A DNA stretch of 64,000 bases from NCBI RefSeq assembly GCF_000445475.1, contig NZ_AUPZ01000009.1, forward strand, positions 62,001 to 126,000, read 5' to 3'. This stretch comes from Sulfurimonas hongkongensis. Its GTDB lineage: Bacteria > Campylobacterota > Campylobacteria > Campylobacterales > Sulfurimonadaceae. Numbering within the stretch: position 1 is the stretch's first letter; the number at the start of each line of letters is the position of its first letter. Below are positions 29,764 through 38,674 of this stretch, piece by piece. The notes under the pieces are model-generated. The model was not told the origin of the DNA. It saw only the letters and a program-made list of their open reading frames with translations, and ran no database searches. Made by a program: the position numbers and the translations under genes.

Positions 29764-30975
29764 CTACTCATGCCTTAGAGCATCTATAGGGTTGAGTCTT
29801 GCCGCTTTTCTCGCTGGAAAATATCCAAAAACAACTCCTACAATTGTTGAGAAGAAAAAGGCTACTAAAATTATAGGTATATTAAAAATAAGTGGCAATT
29901 CAAAAAAGAGTGCAACCCCAATTCCTGCACCTACCCCGACAATAATGCCCAAAATCCCTCCAATAGAAGCAAGAACTATTGACTCTATTAAAAACTGCAA
30001 TAGCACCTCCCTCTCTAACGCTCCAACAGCGAGACGTATACCTATCTCACGTGTTCTCTCTGTAACAGAGACTAGCATAATGTTCATGATGCCGATACCA
30101 CCAACTAAAAGACTGATGGCTGCTACTGCTCCAAGTAAAATAGTGAGTATCTGTGTCGTAGAAGAGAGAGTTTGAACCATCTCTCGCATATCGTGGACAT
30201 TAAAATCATTCTCTTGCCCAACCTGAATCTTACGTCGCTCCTGTAAAAGTGAGATAAGAGATGCTTTTACACCCTCTATTGATGAAGCGCTGTTTGCTGA
30301 AATCATAATTCTTCCTATCTCCTGATTTCCACTTATACGTCTTTGAAACATTTTTATAGGTGTTACAATAATGGCATCTTGATCCATTCCAAACATTGCC
30401 GCACCTTTTGATTCAAGCAGTCCAACAATCTCACATGAGAAGTTCTCAAGTCTTATAAGCTCTCCTACAGGATCAAGTGTGCCAAAGAGTTCTTTTCTAA
30501 CTGTCTCACCGATAACACAAACAGTTTTTCCACCTTGAAGTTCTGATGGTAAAAAATCTCTCCCTGAGGCAAAAACCCAATCTTTAACTATAAAGTAATC
30601 ATTATCACTTCCCTCAACAGTGGTTGCATAGTTTTTATTAGCATATACTGCTTGCATTTGGCTTGAGCTAACAGGAGCGACGCCGCGGATATTGATAATC
30701 CCCCCTTTAAGTGCATCAATATCGCTATGGGTAAACCTTCGAGCCGTAGAGTCAGTGCTTGGAGGACCCTGTCTTTGCTGCCCTGGTATAACCATAAGCA
30801 TGTTTGTACCAAGTTTAGAGATGCTCTGTGTGACATAGGCTGTTGTAGCATCTCCTAGCATTATCATCGCAATAACAGAAGCTATCCCAATAACAATTCC
30901 AAGCGTTGTTAACACCGAACGCATAACACTTCTGCGAATTTCACGAAGAGCAAGTAAAAAAGCATTCCAAATCAT
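29764..30975 (-). CDS. macB: MacB-type ABC transporter permease
   Basis: 403 residues. N-terminal helix in LREIRRSVMRSVLTTLGIVIGIASVIAM, a large periplasmic MacB_PCD domain (about 50-250), then three helices of the FtsX domain (GAVAAISLLVGGIGIMNIMLVSVTERTREIGIRLAVGA). Unlike E. coli MacB, the ATPase is a separate gene (30972-31673, 4-nt overlap). Acts with the MacA-like adaptor and TolC-like channel encoded upstream. Confidence 0.9.
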   Translation of the reverse strand: MIWNAFLLALREIRRSVMRSVLTTLGIVIGIASVIAMIMLGDATTAYVTQSISKLGTNMLMVIPGQQRQGPPSTDSTARRFTHSDIDALKGGIINIRGVAPVSSSQMQAVYANKNYATTVEGSDNDYFIVKDWVFASGRDFLPSELQGGKTVCVIGETVRKELFGTLDPVGELIRLENFSCEIVGLLESKGAAMFGMDQDAIIVTPIKMFQRRISGNQEIGRIMISANSASSIEGVKASLISLLQERRKIQVGQENDFNVHDMREMVQTLSSTTQILTILLGAVAAISLLVGGIGIMNIMLVSVTERTREIGIRLAVGALEREVLLQFLIESIVLASIGGILGIIVGVGAGIGVALFFELPLIFNIPIILVAFFFSTIVGVVFGYFPARKAARLNPIDALRHE

Positions 30976-31673
30976 AAATCTGCTTCCGAATCTTCGATGT
31001 ACTCTATAGCGCCATCTCTAAAATGAACCCTTCTTGAGGCATATTCTGCCATCTCTACCTCATGCGTTACCATCAGTATAGTAATTTTCTTTTTACGATT
31101 AAAAGATTGTAAAAGCTCCATAATCTCTATACTTTTTGCACTGTCAAGGTTTCCGGTTGGCTCGTCTGCTAGTAAAATAAGCGGCTTTGTAGCAATAGCA
31201 CGAGCGATGGCAACACGCTGTTGTTGCCCACCTGAGAGTTCCCCGGGAGTGTGATGTGCGACTTGCTCAAGTCCAACACTCTTTAGGGCGTCCATTGCCA
31301 TCTCATGTCTCTCTTGTGCATTGTAACCACGATAAAGAAGTGGAAGTTCTACATTTTCTATGGCAGTTGTTTTCCCAAGCAGGTTAAAACCTTGAAATAT
31401 AAAGCCAATATAGTTTCTCCTCAGTAGTGCACGCTGATCTCGGGAGAGTGCCTCAACATTGATCCCCTCAAAAATGTACTCTCCGCCACTTAGAGTATCA
31501 AGACATCCTATCATATTCATAGCAGTTGATTTGCCAGATCCACTAGGTCCCATGATGGCTAAAAATTCTCCACGCTTGACTTTTAAATCTACACCGCGCA
31601 TCGCATATGTTTTTGCTTCATTTTCGCCATATGTTTTTGTAGCCCCTCGTAACTCTATGATAAATTCTTTCAT
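30972..31673 (-). CDS. ABC transporter ATP-binding protein (MacB/LolD type)
   Basis: 233 residues. Walker A GPSGSGKST (K48), signature LSGGQQQRVAIARAI, Walker B LILLADEPTGNLDS followed by the H-loop VTHE. Drives the adjacent MacB-like permease by mechanotransmission. Overlaps both neighbours by 4 nt. Confidence 0.95.
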   Translation of the reverse strand: MKEFIIELRGATKTYGENEAKTYAMRGVDLKVKRGEFLAIMGPSGSGKSTAMNMIGCLDTLSGGEYIFEGINVEALSRDQRALLRRNYIGFIFQGFNLLGKTTAIENVELPLLYRGYNAQERHEMAMDALKSVGLEQVAHHTPGELSGGQQQRVAIARAIATKPLILLADEPTGNLDSAKSIEIMELLQSFNRKKKITILMVTHEVEMAEYASRRVHFRDGAIEYIEDSEADL

Positions 31674-32878
31674 GACTCTTTTATTCCGATTAGAACAAGA
31701 TCCTTTTCACTAAGCTTTGATTTTTTTATAACAGTTAAACTACCATCACTCTTACCTACCTCAACCTCAACTCTAACAGGTTTATTCTCTCTTAAAGTCC
31801 AAACATGGTGTTTTAAAGCATCCGCTTTAACATGCCTAGAACTATTTTTCTCTTTTATAGGTGGAGTAAATCGGAGTGCTGCATTTGGTAAAACTAAAAC
31901 ATCTTCTAAAACATCTGTGACAATCTGGGCTGTAACCGTCATTCCCGGTCTTAAAAAAAGCTCAGAATTGTCCACATTTACAACAGCATCATAAGTTACT
32001 ACACCGTTTACTATTTGGGAATTAAGACGCAATTGTGTTAGCGTTCCCTCAAAAACCATCTCTGGATAAGCATCAACGCTAAAGTTTACTCTCTGCTGCT
32101 CTTTTACATCTGCAATATCTGCTTCATCAACACTTACAACTACTTTCATTTTAGTCAAATCTTCTGCCATAGTAAAGAGTACAGGTATCGTCATAGCCGA
32201 GACTACACTCTGCCCTGGTTCAACTTTTCTATCTAATACCACCCCGTTTATAGGAGAGACAACAGCTGCTTTTTTAAGATCATCTTGTGCAGCCTTTAGC
32301 TCAGCACTAGCCTGATCACGCCCAGCTTTTGCAGCTTGCAAAGAAGCCTTTGCTAGTTCATAAGTAGTAAAAGCAGAGTCAACTTCCTGCTTTGATGGAT
32401 AGTTTCCATTAGTTGCCTCAACCATTTTTTTTACTCGAATCCACTCCTTTTTTGCCTTGTTTAACGAGGCAGTGGCTTCTGCGATATTTGCTTCAAGTTT
32501 TGCAAGTCCTGCTTGGTAACTTGTTACTTTTGAGGATAGTTTTACCGTGTCAAGTCGTGCCATCAGCTGCCCTTTTTTGACTCTCTCGTTATAATCTACT
32601 AAGACCTCGCTTATGGTCCCTGAGACTTCTATACCTACATCAACTGTATTTGTCGGCTCCATATTTCCAGTTGCTAAGACCGTTGTAGTAATGGTTTTTC
32701 TCTCTAAAGTAGTTGTATGATAGTTTAACTCTTTATCTTTTGCCCCATATGTAAGATACCAAAAAATAGCTCCAGCGATAAGAAGCACAAAAAGAGAAAT
32801 CCATATATATTTTTTATAGCTGCTCTTTTTGTTTTTACCTATATTTAGAGTCTCTTCTATCGTTTTGTTATTGTCCAT
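31670..32878 (-). CDS. macA: MacA-like periplasmic adaptor (membrane fusion protein)
   Basis: About 402 residues from the third of three consecutive ATGs (32878), which AGAGGA fits best with 6-nt spacing. A membrane anchor (about 25-45) precedes a barrel-sandwich/lipoyl half-motif (TVDVGIEVSGTISEVLVDYNERVKKGQLMARLD), an alpha-hairpin, the second lipoyl half (AAVVSPINGVVLDRKVEPGQSV) and beta-barrel domains. Links the inner-membrane transporter to the TolC-like channel. Confidence 0.92.
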   Translation of the reverse strand: MDNNKTIEETLNIGKNKKSSYKKYIWISLFVLLIAGAIFWYLTYGAKDKELNYHTTTLERKTITTTVLATGNMEPTNTVDVGIEVSGTISEVLVDYNERVKKGQLMARLDTVKLSSKVTSYQAGLAKLEANIAEATASLNKAKKEWIRVKKMVEATNGNYPSKQEVDSAFTTYELAKASLQAAKAGRDQASAELKAAQDDLKKAAVVSPINGVVLDRKVEPGQSVVSAMTIPVLFTMAEDLTKMKVVVSVDEADIADVKEQQRVNFSVDAYPEMVFEGTLTQLRLNSQIVNGVVTYDAVVNVDNSELFLRPGMTVTAQIVTDVLEDVLVLPNAALRFTPPIKEKNSSRHVKADALKHHVWTLRENKPVRVEVEVGKSDGSLTVIKKSKLSEKDLVLIGIKES

Positions 32879-34079
32879 CATCATTCCTCTTAAGTGCAAA
32901 ATGGAGCTTTGCCAGCTCAATTTGTATGTTTATCTCACTTAGTTTTATATTTAGTTCCTCGATCGCTTTTGTATTTTTTATAGTTTGTAAATCATACCCC
33001 GTTTTTTCTCCTGTGTTTACTCCTGCTTCTATAGCTTCAATAAGCTCATCATACAAAGAGAGATTTTTTAAAGTTATCTCATTATAGCTACGATAACTCT
33101 CTATAAGTTCTATCGATTGGGTATAAGAAGCTTTGGTATTTCTATACATATCTGCAACTTGGGCAGCTTGTTTTAAGTAACTAGCTTTTGCTTCTTGCGT
33201 TGTTGCCGTCGCATTGTATGTAAAGGGCACATTAAGCATGACTCTTGCACCATAGTAATTTCCATCATACTTGTTTTCATACTTTTTTGAATCATACTCT
33301 TGATATCCAACATTGGCACTTAGTGTAACGCTGGGCATATAGCTACTCTTTGTCACACTATAAAGAGACTCATAACTTTTTGTTTGCAAGCGAAGGAAGT
33401 TTAGATTCAAATTGTTTTGAAGATAGGTCTCTTTCTCTATAAGAGTAAATTTGGGAAGTAAAAATACAGCTGGATCAACGTCACTTAACTTTGAGACTTC
33501 TTCTCTTAGCTGTGCGAGCATATACTTGTGTGTAACTAAATTTTTCAATTCATCGCTTTGTGCCATCAGTGCATTGTTTAACTCTGTAATATCAGCCTTA
33601 CCTACATCATAGAGTTGTCTTTTTATAAAAATTTCTATCTCTTTGTTTTTAAGTATCAACTCACTCTGCTTTTTTTGGTAGAGCGTTTTTTTGTAGTTTA
33701 AAAGTGCACTAAAAAGCTCTTCATTTATAGCTGCTATCTCTTTTGCAAGTGCAATCTCATCTACTCTTTTTTTGGCATCTGCATACTCTATCTGGTATGT
33801 TATACCTCCAGAGCGAAAGATATCTTGAGAGATGGAGACTGAGATATTTGAGGTTGTGCCATAATCTCCTGTATATACTTTATCATATCCATAAGAAGCT
33901 CCTAAATTAAGAGGTGCTATCCAGTTGTATCTTAGTTTTTCATACTCTGATTCATATCTATTTTGTTCTTGAAGCAAAAGATTTTGCTTCTCTTGAGAAA
34001 GGAGCTCCTTATCATTAGCACTTAGTGATATGAAAGCTAAAAGATGAAATATTATATAAAGAGGAACACTATTTTTCAT
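32868..34079 (-). CDS. TolC-like outer-membrane efflux protein
   Basis: 403 residues with a signal peptide (about 1-20). Two similar halves with long helices and short strands (LNLGASYGYDKVYTGDYG ... LSANVGYQEYDSKKYENKYDGN), the outer membrane factor pattern. First gene of the efflux operon; overlaps the adaptor gene by 11 nt. Confidence 0.88.
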   Translation of the reverse strand: MKNSVPLYIIFHLLAFISLSANDKELLSQEKQNLLLQEQNRYESEYEKLRYNWIAPLNLGASYGYDKVYTGDYGTTSNISVSISQDIFRSGGITYQIEYADAKKRVDEIALAKEIAAINEELFSALLNYKKTLYQKKQSELILKNKEIEIFIKRQLYDVGKADITELNNALMAQSDELKNLVTHKYMLAQLREEVSKLSDVDPAVFLLPKFTLIEKETYLQNNLNLNFLRLQTKSYESLYSVTKSSYMPSVTLSANVGYQEYDSKKYENKYDGNYYGARVMLNVPFTYNATATTQEAKASYLKQAAQVADMYRNTKASYTQSIELIESYRSYNEITLKNLSLYDELIEAIEAGVNTGEKTGYDLQTIKNTKAIEELNIKLSEINIQIELAKLHFALKRNDDGQ

Positions 34080-34114
34080 TCTTATCCTTAAACTTTTTAG
34101 AAATCATGTAATTA

Positions 34115-34438
34115 TACACTTAAAGAAGATAGCTATAGAAAATGAAGAAGAAATGAGTCGCTTAGGCTTTAATAATTTAAAAAGTTGACTTTAAAGGTGT
34201 AACAGTTATACCCATCTCTACAAACATTTTTGGTGAAGACTTAAGAGTTTTTATACTCAAAAGAGACAAACTAAAAAAACAGAGTAAGGTTTGCATCAAT
34301 GAACTTTGCACCTTAGACATAACTAGAATACAACTAGACAATCTCCCAACAACTCTCTTAGAAGATAAGCTTGAAGAAGTAAACATGAAGCTCTTAAGAC
34401 ATTTTAAGACCCCTGCAAACCCCTTTGTGCTAAAATAG
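34115..34438 (+). pseudogene. Remnant of a MazEF-like toxin-antitoxin pair
   Basis: A plus-strand frame ending at 34180 reads KKIAIENEEEMSRLGFNNLKS-stop, like the acidic tail of an antitoxin. From 34181 another open frame, without a start codon, reads KVDFKGVTVIPISTNIFGEDL and continues through SKVCINELCTLDITRIQLDN to LLRHF. This resembles the C-terminal half of MazF/PemK toxins. The last ten codons (KTPANPFVLK-stop) are encoded by the CRISPR anti-repeat. The toxin N-terminus and most of the antitoxin are absent, so the pair cannot work. Family assignment is by pattern and moderately secure. Confidence 0.5.
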
Positions 34439-34517
34439 GGTCTCATACAGCCTTGTATAGTGGGGCGTATGAGAAGATTATGAGTGGTAAAATTTGACTT
34501 TTCATCTTCTTTTTGAG
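34401..34517 (+). ncRNA. Candidate tracrRNA
   Basis: 34401-34436 is an anti-repeat: its last 20 nt (AAACCCCTTTGTGCTAAAAT) are complementary to the first part of the CRISPR repeat at 34530, apart from a terminal G-U. Directly 3' is a perfect 8-bp stem (TCTCATAC 34441-34448 with GTATGAGA 34467-34474), then a weaker stem and a T-rich stretch (34509-34514). Anti-repeat ending in CTAAAAT followed by stem-loops is the arrangement of type II-C tracrRNAs such as that of Campylobacter jejuni. Transcribed opposite to cas2 and cas9. Confidence 0.75.
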
Positions 34518-34529
34518 TACAATATTTAT

Positions 34530-34568
34530 GTTTTAGCACAAAGGGGTTTGTGTAGCGGGACTTAAAAT
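34530..34568 (+). CRISPR. Single CRISPR repeat, no recognisable spacers
   Basis: A 36-39 nt unit beginning GTTTTAGCACAAAGGGG and ending ACTTAAAAT matches type II-C repeat form (GTTTTAG at the 5' end, TAAAAT-like 3' end). No second copy occurs in the window, so there is no repeat-spacer array. A TACAAT box at 34518-34523 could start transcription at the repeat. Orientation relative to the tracrRNA candidate is what base pairing requires. Confidence 0.6.
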
Positions 34569-34607
34569 AATCCTTCGACTTTATTGTCGTTGGAGATTTT
34601 GGAATCA

Positions 34608-34940
34608 TCAAAATAGCAATAGCTGTTTTGGTGCATTCTTTTCATTTTCTTCTTTTGTACCTACGATTATATCCATATTTCCAAACTGCTTATCTGTAAA
34701 CATAATCATCCTTATGCTTCCTTTTGCTATGTTTGAAGCTATAAAATCTTTGAGCCTTTTTTTTCCATTTAAAGTTGATTCGTAAGAGTGAAATGAGCGA
34801 ATGTAGATAGAAAACTGCATCATCATATACCCTTCTTTTAGAAGCTCACCACGTAAATAACGGTACTTCTTTCTTGCTTTTTTTGTATCGGTCGGCATAT
34901 CAAACATTACCATTAGCCACATAAATCTATAAGCACTCAT
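34608..34940 (-). CDS. cas2: CRISPR-associated endonuclease Cas2
   Basis: 110 residues from the ATG at 34940 (MSAYRFMWLMVMFDMPT), with the ferredoxin-like Cas2 core, the conserved first-strand Asp, the R-x-x-LL-KEGYMMMQFSIYIR segment and TDKQFGNMDII. Length is typical for type II Cas2. It overlaps the 3' end of cas9-cas1 by 14 nt, as cas1 and cas2 normally overlap. An upstream start seven codons earlier is possible but less like the family. The gene appears intact. Confidence 0.93.
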   Translation of the reverse strand: MSAYRFMWLMVMFDMPTDTKKARKKYRYLRGELLKEGYMMMQFSIYIRSFHSYESTLNGKKRLKDFIASNIAKGSIRMIMFTDKQFGNMDIIVGTKEENEKNAPKQLLLF

Positions 34941-37900
34941 CTTCATACTTTTCAAAGTCAATGCTTGGGAGCATTAAGTAGAGTATCTTTTTTTGAAGCA
35001 CACATTTTTGTAACGATTGGACTGTCATATCTATTGCAGTTCTTATATTGCTTAGACCTCCGTTTATAGCTACGAATTCTAAATTTAAAATATTGACATA
35101 TTCTTGTTTTATTTGGCTAGTTAAGGCCTCATCATCATATTTTAAAAGAGTTAGTTTTACATGCAGATCCACAAAAGCTCTATATGGTTCTATCATATCA
35201 TCTGCAAGATTAAAAGCGTTGAAATAGTTTTGATGGTGGATTCCAAAAGATGGCATAAGCCCCGCATTTGTGAGTGAACGGACAACAGCACTTCTTACAA
35301 TTGCATAGCAGTAGTTAAGCGAAGCATTTTGCACATCTTCTGCTCCTTTTTGTACTCTTACAAAGTTTTCAAATAATTCGCTCCAGTAGATTCTTGCTGC
35401 TTTTGCTTCTACATTTTCCTCATCATTTGACTTGACACCCTTTGCATACTCGTAGAGAATCTTAGAAGATTTTTTTCTGTTAAAATAGTTTAAAACTGAT
35501 GCTTGATTTTTCACTTTTGTTTTAACTACTTCTTGCCAAAGTTGTTTTTTAAGTGGTTTTGATATATCTATCTGGTTGTGCTTGGATACTTTGTTTTTTA
35601 CATAACTTCTTATGTCAATCCTTTGAAGTTTTAGTTTTTTAGCATCTATAAAACTACATCTAAGACAGACAAGTGAAGGAGCTGTATAAGCCAAGCCTCC
35701 TCTTACTTCTATAGAAGCATCCTCTCCTACTCTTTTTACTCTTCGTATCTCATTACCGTTTACATCGTATAGAGGCTCATTCATAGTATCTCGTACTTTT
35801 ATATCAAGCTCGGCTTTATCATCTTTTGTGATTGCAAAAGCCGATTGGTTCAAGATATTTACGATGGCATCTCTTTTTTTTGCAAATACTTTTGCTGTAA
35901 AATCTTTTGGATTATCTTGAGCAACTTGGATTTTTTTATAAATCTCTTTATTAAATTTTTTATAAAATTCATCGGAACTCATTTTGTGACTCGGTTTGAC
36001 TTTATCTAGCAGAGAACCAATCGGCACATAGTAAGCCAAATTTTTCTTAGATTGAATCGTCTCATTATGTGCCTTTGTTCCTATCGGTTTTTTAGAGACC
36101 CAAAAGGCTGGAGTTTTAAGAGTTCCATCAAGTGCTTTATAAAAAGGACTCTCTTGTATATCTTGCATGTAACTCTCTCTTATATGGGCAATTATATGAT
36201 TAGGGGATGTTCCTTCTATGAGTGGAACAATCTTTTTAAAGTTCTCTTTTGCATTTTGTTCGGTAAGCTCATAATTTTTCTCAAAATTTGTAGAGATATT
36301 TTGTAAGTAAGATTTACTCATTAAACCTAGGAGAATAGCATCCTCGGCATGATGAAAGTTTGTATCACGAGACTTGTTATCGACACTTAGTATGCGTCTT
36401 AGGTAACTTGTAGCACGCCCAGAGATAGACATCACTCTTTGATTCTCTTTGAGTCTGTCTGTAAAAGGGTAGTAGCGTTTTAAAATCTCACCCAAAAGTT
36501 TTTCAGTATAGCTTGTTGCATGGAGCGATACATCATCTTTTACCTCTTTAAAGGTTTTATCTAAGCTCTCGGCTAAGAGATTTATTTTTTTCTTCATATT
36601 TATCTTATAGGTTTTTTTTAACTCTTCTACAAAGTCAATATAAATTTTTCTCTTTTCTCCACTTAAATAATCAAGAGGTAGCTTATTACCTTTTTTAGCA
36701 TTTTCATTTTTTAAATCAAGAGCCTTGTTGTACTCTGCATTGCTTCCGCCACAAGCACGAGGAACAATGTGTTCTATCTCTGTTTTATCACTCAAGACTT
36801 CATCAATACTAAGCGGTTTATGTGAGTAGATTCCTAGTCCTTTTTGTTGCTCCCAAAGCTTAAGTTTTAGAAGATACTCTTTATTATTTTGAAGATTTAA
36901 TCCCTTTGCTTCAAAATGTTTTTTGTATTTTTCAATGAGCTCTTGCCACTCTTTTTCATTTTTTTGGTTTGCTCTTCTAATGTCATTTTTTACATCATCA
37001 GGCTGTGAGAGTTCTCTAGTAGATTCTAGTTTTATGATATCAAAAGGTCCATGTTTGACATGCAAATCAGTTATAACTCGAAGTGCCCATGAGACTAGAG
37101 ATTTTACAGCATGGTTAGATATACGATTCTCATCTATCTCGTACTGTAGTTTTCCATCTTTATTTTGAGATTTTAGATATCTAATGCCTTTTAAAAAATC
37201 GGAATAGTTTTCGCTTTTACTGACTTTTAAAATCCCTTTTGCATCACTCTCATTTTTACCCTCTTGCATTAAAGCAGTTAAATCTTTTAATGCTTTTAGT
37301 GAATAATTTGAAGTTCCTTTTGATTTATGTTTATGAAGTTTAAGAGTAAAATCACAAATCTCATCTTTGGTAAACTCAAAATTGTATTTTTTAAAAAGTA
37401 TTTCAATGTTTATTAAAAGTTTTTCAGGATTTATATTTAGATGTATCTCTGTTGCGATTTCATCAAAGATTTTTGCAGATGACTCTTGTGCTAAGATGGC
37501 ACTTAAAATTTTACGATTCAATTTTTTAAAAGAAGGAAGAAAATTAAATTTAACAAGAGTATTTGCCTCTTTTTTTCCTTTAAGCATTTTATACTCTTGA
37601 AAATTATTGATTTTTACATATTCATTATCAATTCCTAGTATCTTTTTAAAATCTTTTACACTATAAGAGCTTTTGCACTTCAAACTATTTATATCTTCTA
37701 AAAGTGCTTCACGCAACTGCTCTTTTTGCTCTAAAGTTGCATCAGCACCGTCAATCTTCAGATCTCCAAGTAACTTATATAGTTCAAATATATCAAATGA
37801 GTATGAAAAAAGAGGTGCACATATCTCATCTTTATAGATTAGACATTTATTGATATTTTCTGGATTTAGCGTAACAGCTTCTTGCGGGATGATGATGTTT

Positions 37901-38601
37901 ATCACTTCATTGGTAAATTTAGCGGCCAACTCATCACTTTTAAAAAAATCAAACTTTTGCTGAGCTCCTAAGATTTTTTCTATCTCTTTTTTTATGTCTT
38001 CTCTACGTATCATATAGCGGTAGTTACCATGATTTCTAAAAGTAGGATTCTCTTTTTGAGATTCTAGCTCCCAAATAATTTGTGCAGATGTTTTCTCTTT
38101 GTATTTGCACTTTAGAGCATCTAAGTATGCCAGTGTTTCAGAAAACTTCTCCAAATCTTTTGGCATCTGGATTTCATCACTCCCGCAATCACCCATCTTC
38201 TCTTTTGCTTCAAGTTCGGCTATCAAATCTTCTATTTTTAGTGATTTATACCCTCTATGCTTTGCCATAAATCTAAAAATTGCATAGAGCTCATCATTGT
38301 CAAGTTTTCTCTTAAATGCATCTACCGCTCTTAATTTCCAAATATCATATCTCTTTTTTTCTTGATACTTAAGGTGATAAGAGGCAAAGAGCTGCTTTAT
38401 CTCTTTAATCCTCTTTTTTTTCTTATCAAGAAGATTTCGAGATTGTTTTTTCTCTCGTCTTTCTTGTTGGGTACCACTATCATGAGGATTGTCACGCATT
38501 ACTACGCCATAATCTAAAAGAGAGTAGCTATTTTTTTCAAGCTCTTGCATTACAGAATATCCGCAAGAGGTAACGCCTAAGTCTAATGATAAAATATTCA
38601 T
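34927..38601 (-). CDS. cas9-cas1: Fused type II-C Cas9-Cas1 protein
   Basis: 1224 residues in one uninterrupted frame. Residues 1 to about 1005 are Cas9: RuvC-I D7 (LSLDLGVTSCGY), Arg/Lys-rich bridge helix (about 45-75), AKHRGYKS (113-120), RuvC-II E526 (IIKLESTREL), HNH H611 (EIEHIVPRA) with N634 (ENAKKGN), RuvC-III H751 and D754 (FHHAEDA), then the start of the WED region (about 945-980). It resembles Nitratifractor salsuginis Cas9 as I recall it. From about Q1010 (QIDISKPLKKQLWQEVV) to the end it is Cas1, with E1065 (NVEAKAAR), H1123 (GIHHQN) and D1134/D1135/E1138 (LADDMIEPYR). Missing are about 140-150 C-terminal residues of Cas9 (PAM-interacting region) and about 95 N-terminal residues of Cas1. 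RBS AAGGAT precedes the ATG. Confidence 0.9.
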   Translation of the reverse strand: MNILSLDLGVTSCGYSVMQELEKNSYSLLDYGVVMRDNPHDSGTQQERREKKQSRNLLDKKKKRIKEIKQLFASYHLKYQEKKRYDIWKLRAVDAFKRKLDNDELYAIFRFMAKHRGYKSLKIEDLIAELEAKEKMGDCGSDEIQMPKDLEKFSETLAYLDALKCKYKEKTSAQIIWELESQKENPTFRNHGNYRYMIRREDIKKEIEKILGAQQKFDFFKSDELAAKFTNEVINIIIPQEAVTLNPENINKCLIYKDEICAPLFSYSFDIFELYKLLGDLKIDGADATLEQKEQLREALLEDINSLKCKSSYSVKDFKKILGIDNEYVKINNFQEYKMLKGKKEANTLVKFNFLPSFKKLNRKILSAILAQESSAKIFDEIATEIHLNINPEKLLINIEILFKKYNFEFTKDEICDFTLKLHKHKSKGTSNYSLKALKDLTALMQEGKNESDAKGILKVSKSENYSDFLKGIRYLKSQNKDGKLQYEIDENRISNHAVKSLVSWALRVITDLHVKHGPFDIIKLESTRELSQPDDVKNDIRRANQKNEKEWQELIEKYKKHFEAKGLNLQNNKEYLLKLKLWEQQKGLGIYSHKPLSIDEVLSDKTEIEHIVPRACGGSNAEYNKALDLKNENAKKGNKLPLDYLSGEKRKIYIDFVEELKKTYKINMKKKINLLAESLDKTFKEVKDDVSLHATSYTEKLLGEILKRYYPFTDRLKENQRVMSISGRATSYLRRILSVDNKSRDTNFHHAEDAILLGLMSKSYLQNISTNFEKNYELTEQNAKENFKKIVPLIEGTSPNHIIAHIRESYMQDIQESPFYKALDGTLKTPAFWVSKKPIGTKAHNETIQSKKNLAYYVPIGSLLDKVKPSHKMSSDEFYKKFNKEIYKKIQVAQDNPKDFTAKVFAKKRDAIVNILNQSAFAITKDDKAELDIKVRDTMNEPLYDVNGNEIRRVKRVGEDASIEVRGGLAYTAPSLVCLRCSFIDAKKLKLQRIDIRSYVKNKVSKHNQIDISKPLKKQLWQEVVKTKVKNQASVLNYFNRKKSSKILYEYAKGVKSNDEENVEAKAARIYWSELFENFVRVQKGAEDVQNASLNYCYAIVRSAVVRSLTNAGLMPSFGIHHQNYFNAFNLADDMIEPYRAFVDLHVKLTLLKYDDEALTSQIKQEYVNILNLEFVAINGGLSNIRTAIDMTVQSLQKCVLQKKILYLMLPSIDFEKYEDECL

Positions 38602-38674
38602 AAAAGATCCTTATATTTTATTAGATTTAAACATCTTACAATAATTTATTTGTTTAAAAATCACATTATCTTAT

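Noticed and set aside
34115-34600. A CRISPR-regulated toxin guard (CreTA-like) system
   Set aside because: The toxin remnant has no start codon or N-terminus, and no crRNA-like antitoxin unit with a spacer is visible.
34177-34611. A 144-codon minus-strand frame across the tracrRNA and repeat region
   Set aside because: It runs antisense to the toxin remnant and through both the anti-repeat and the repeat, and its sequence resembles no family; the RNA elements explain the interval better.
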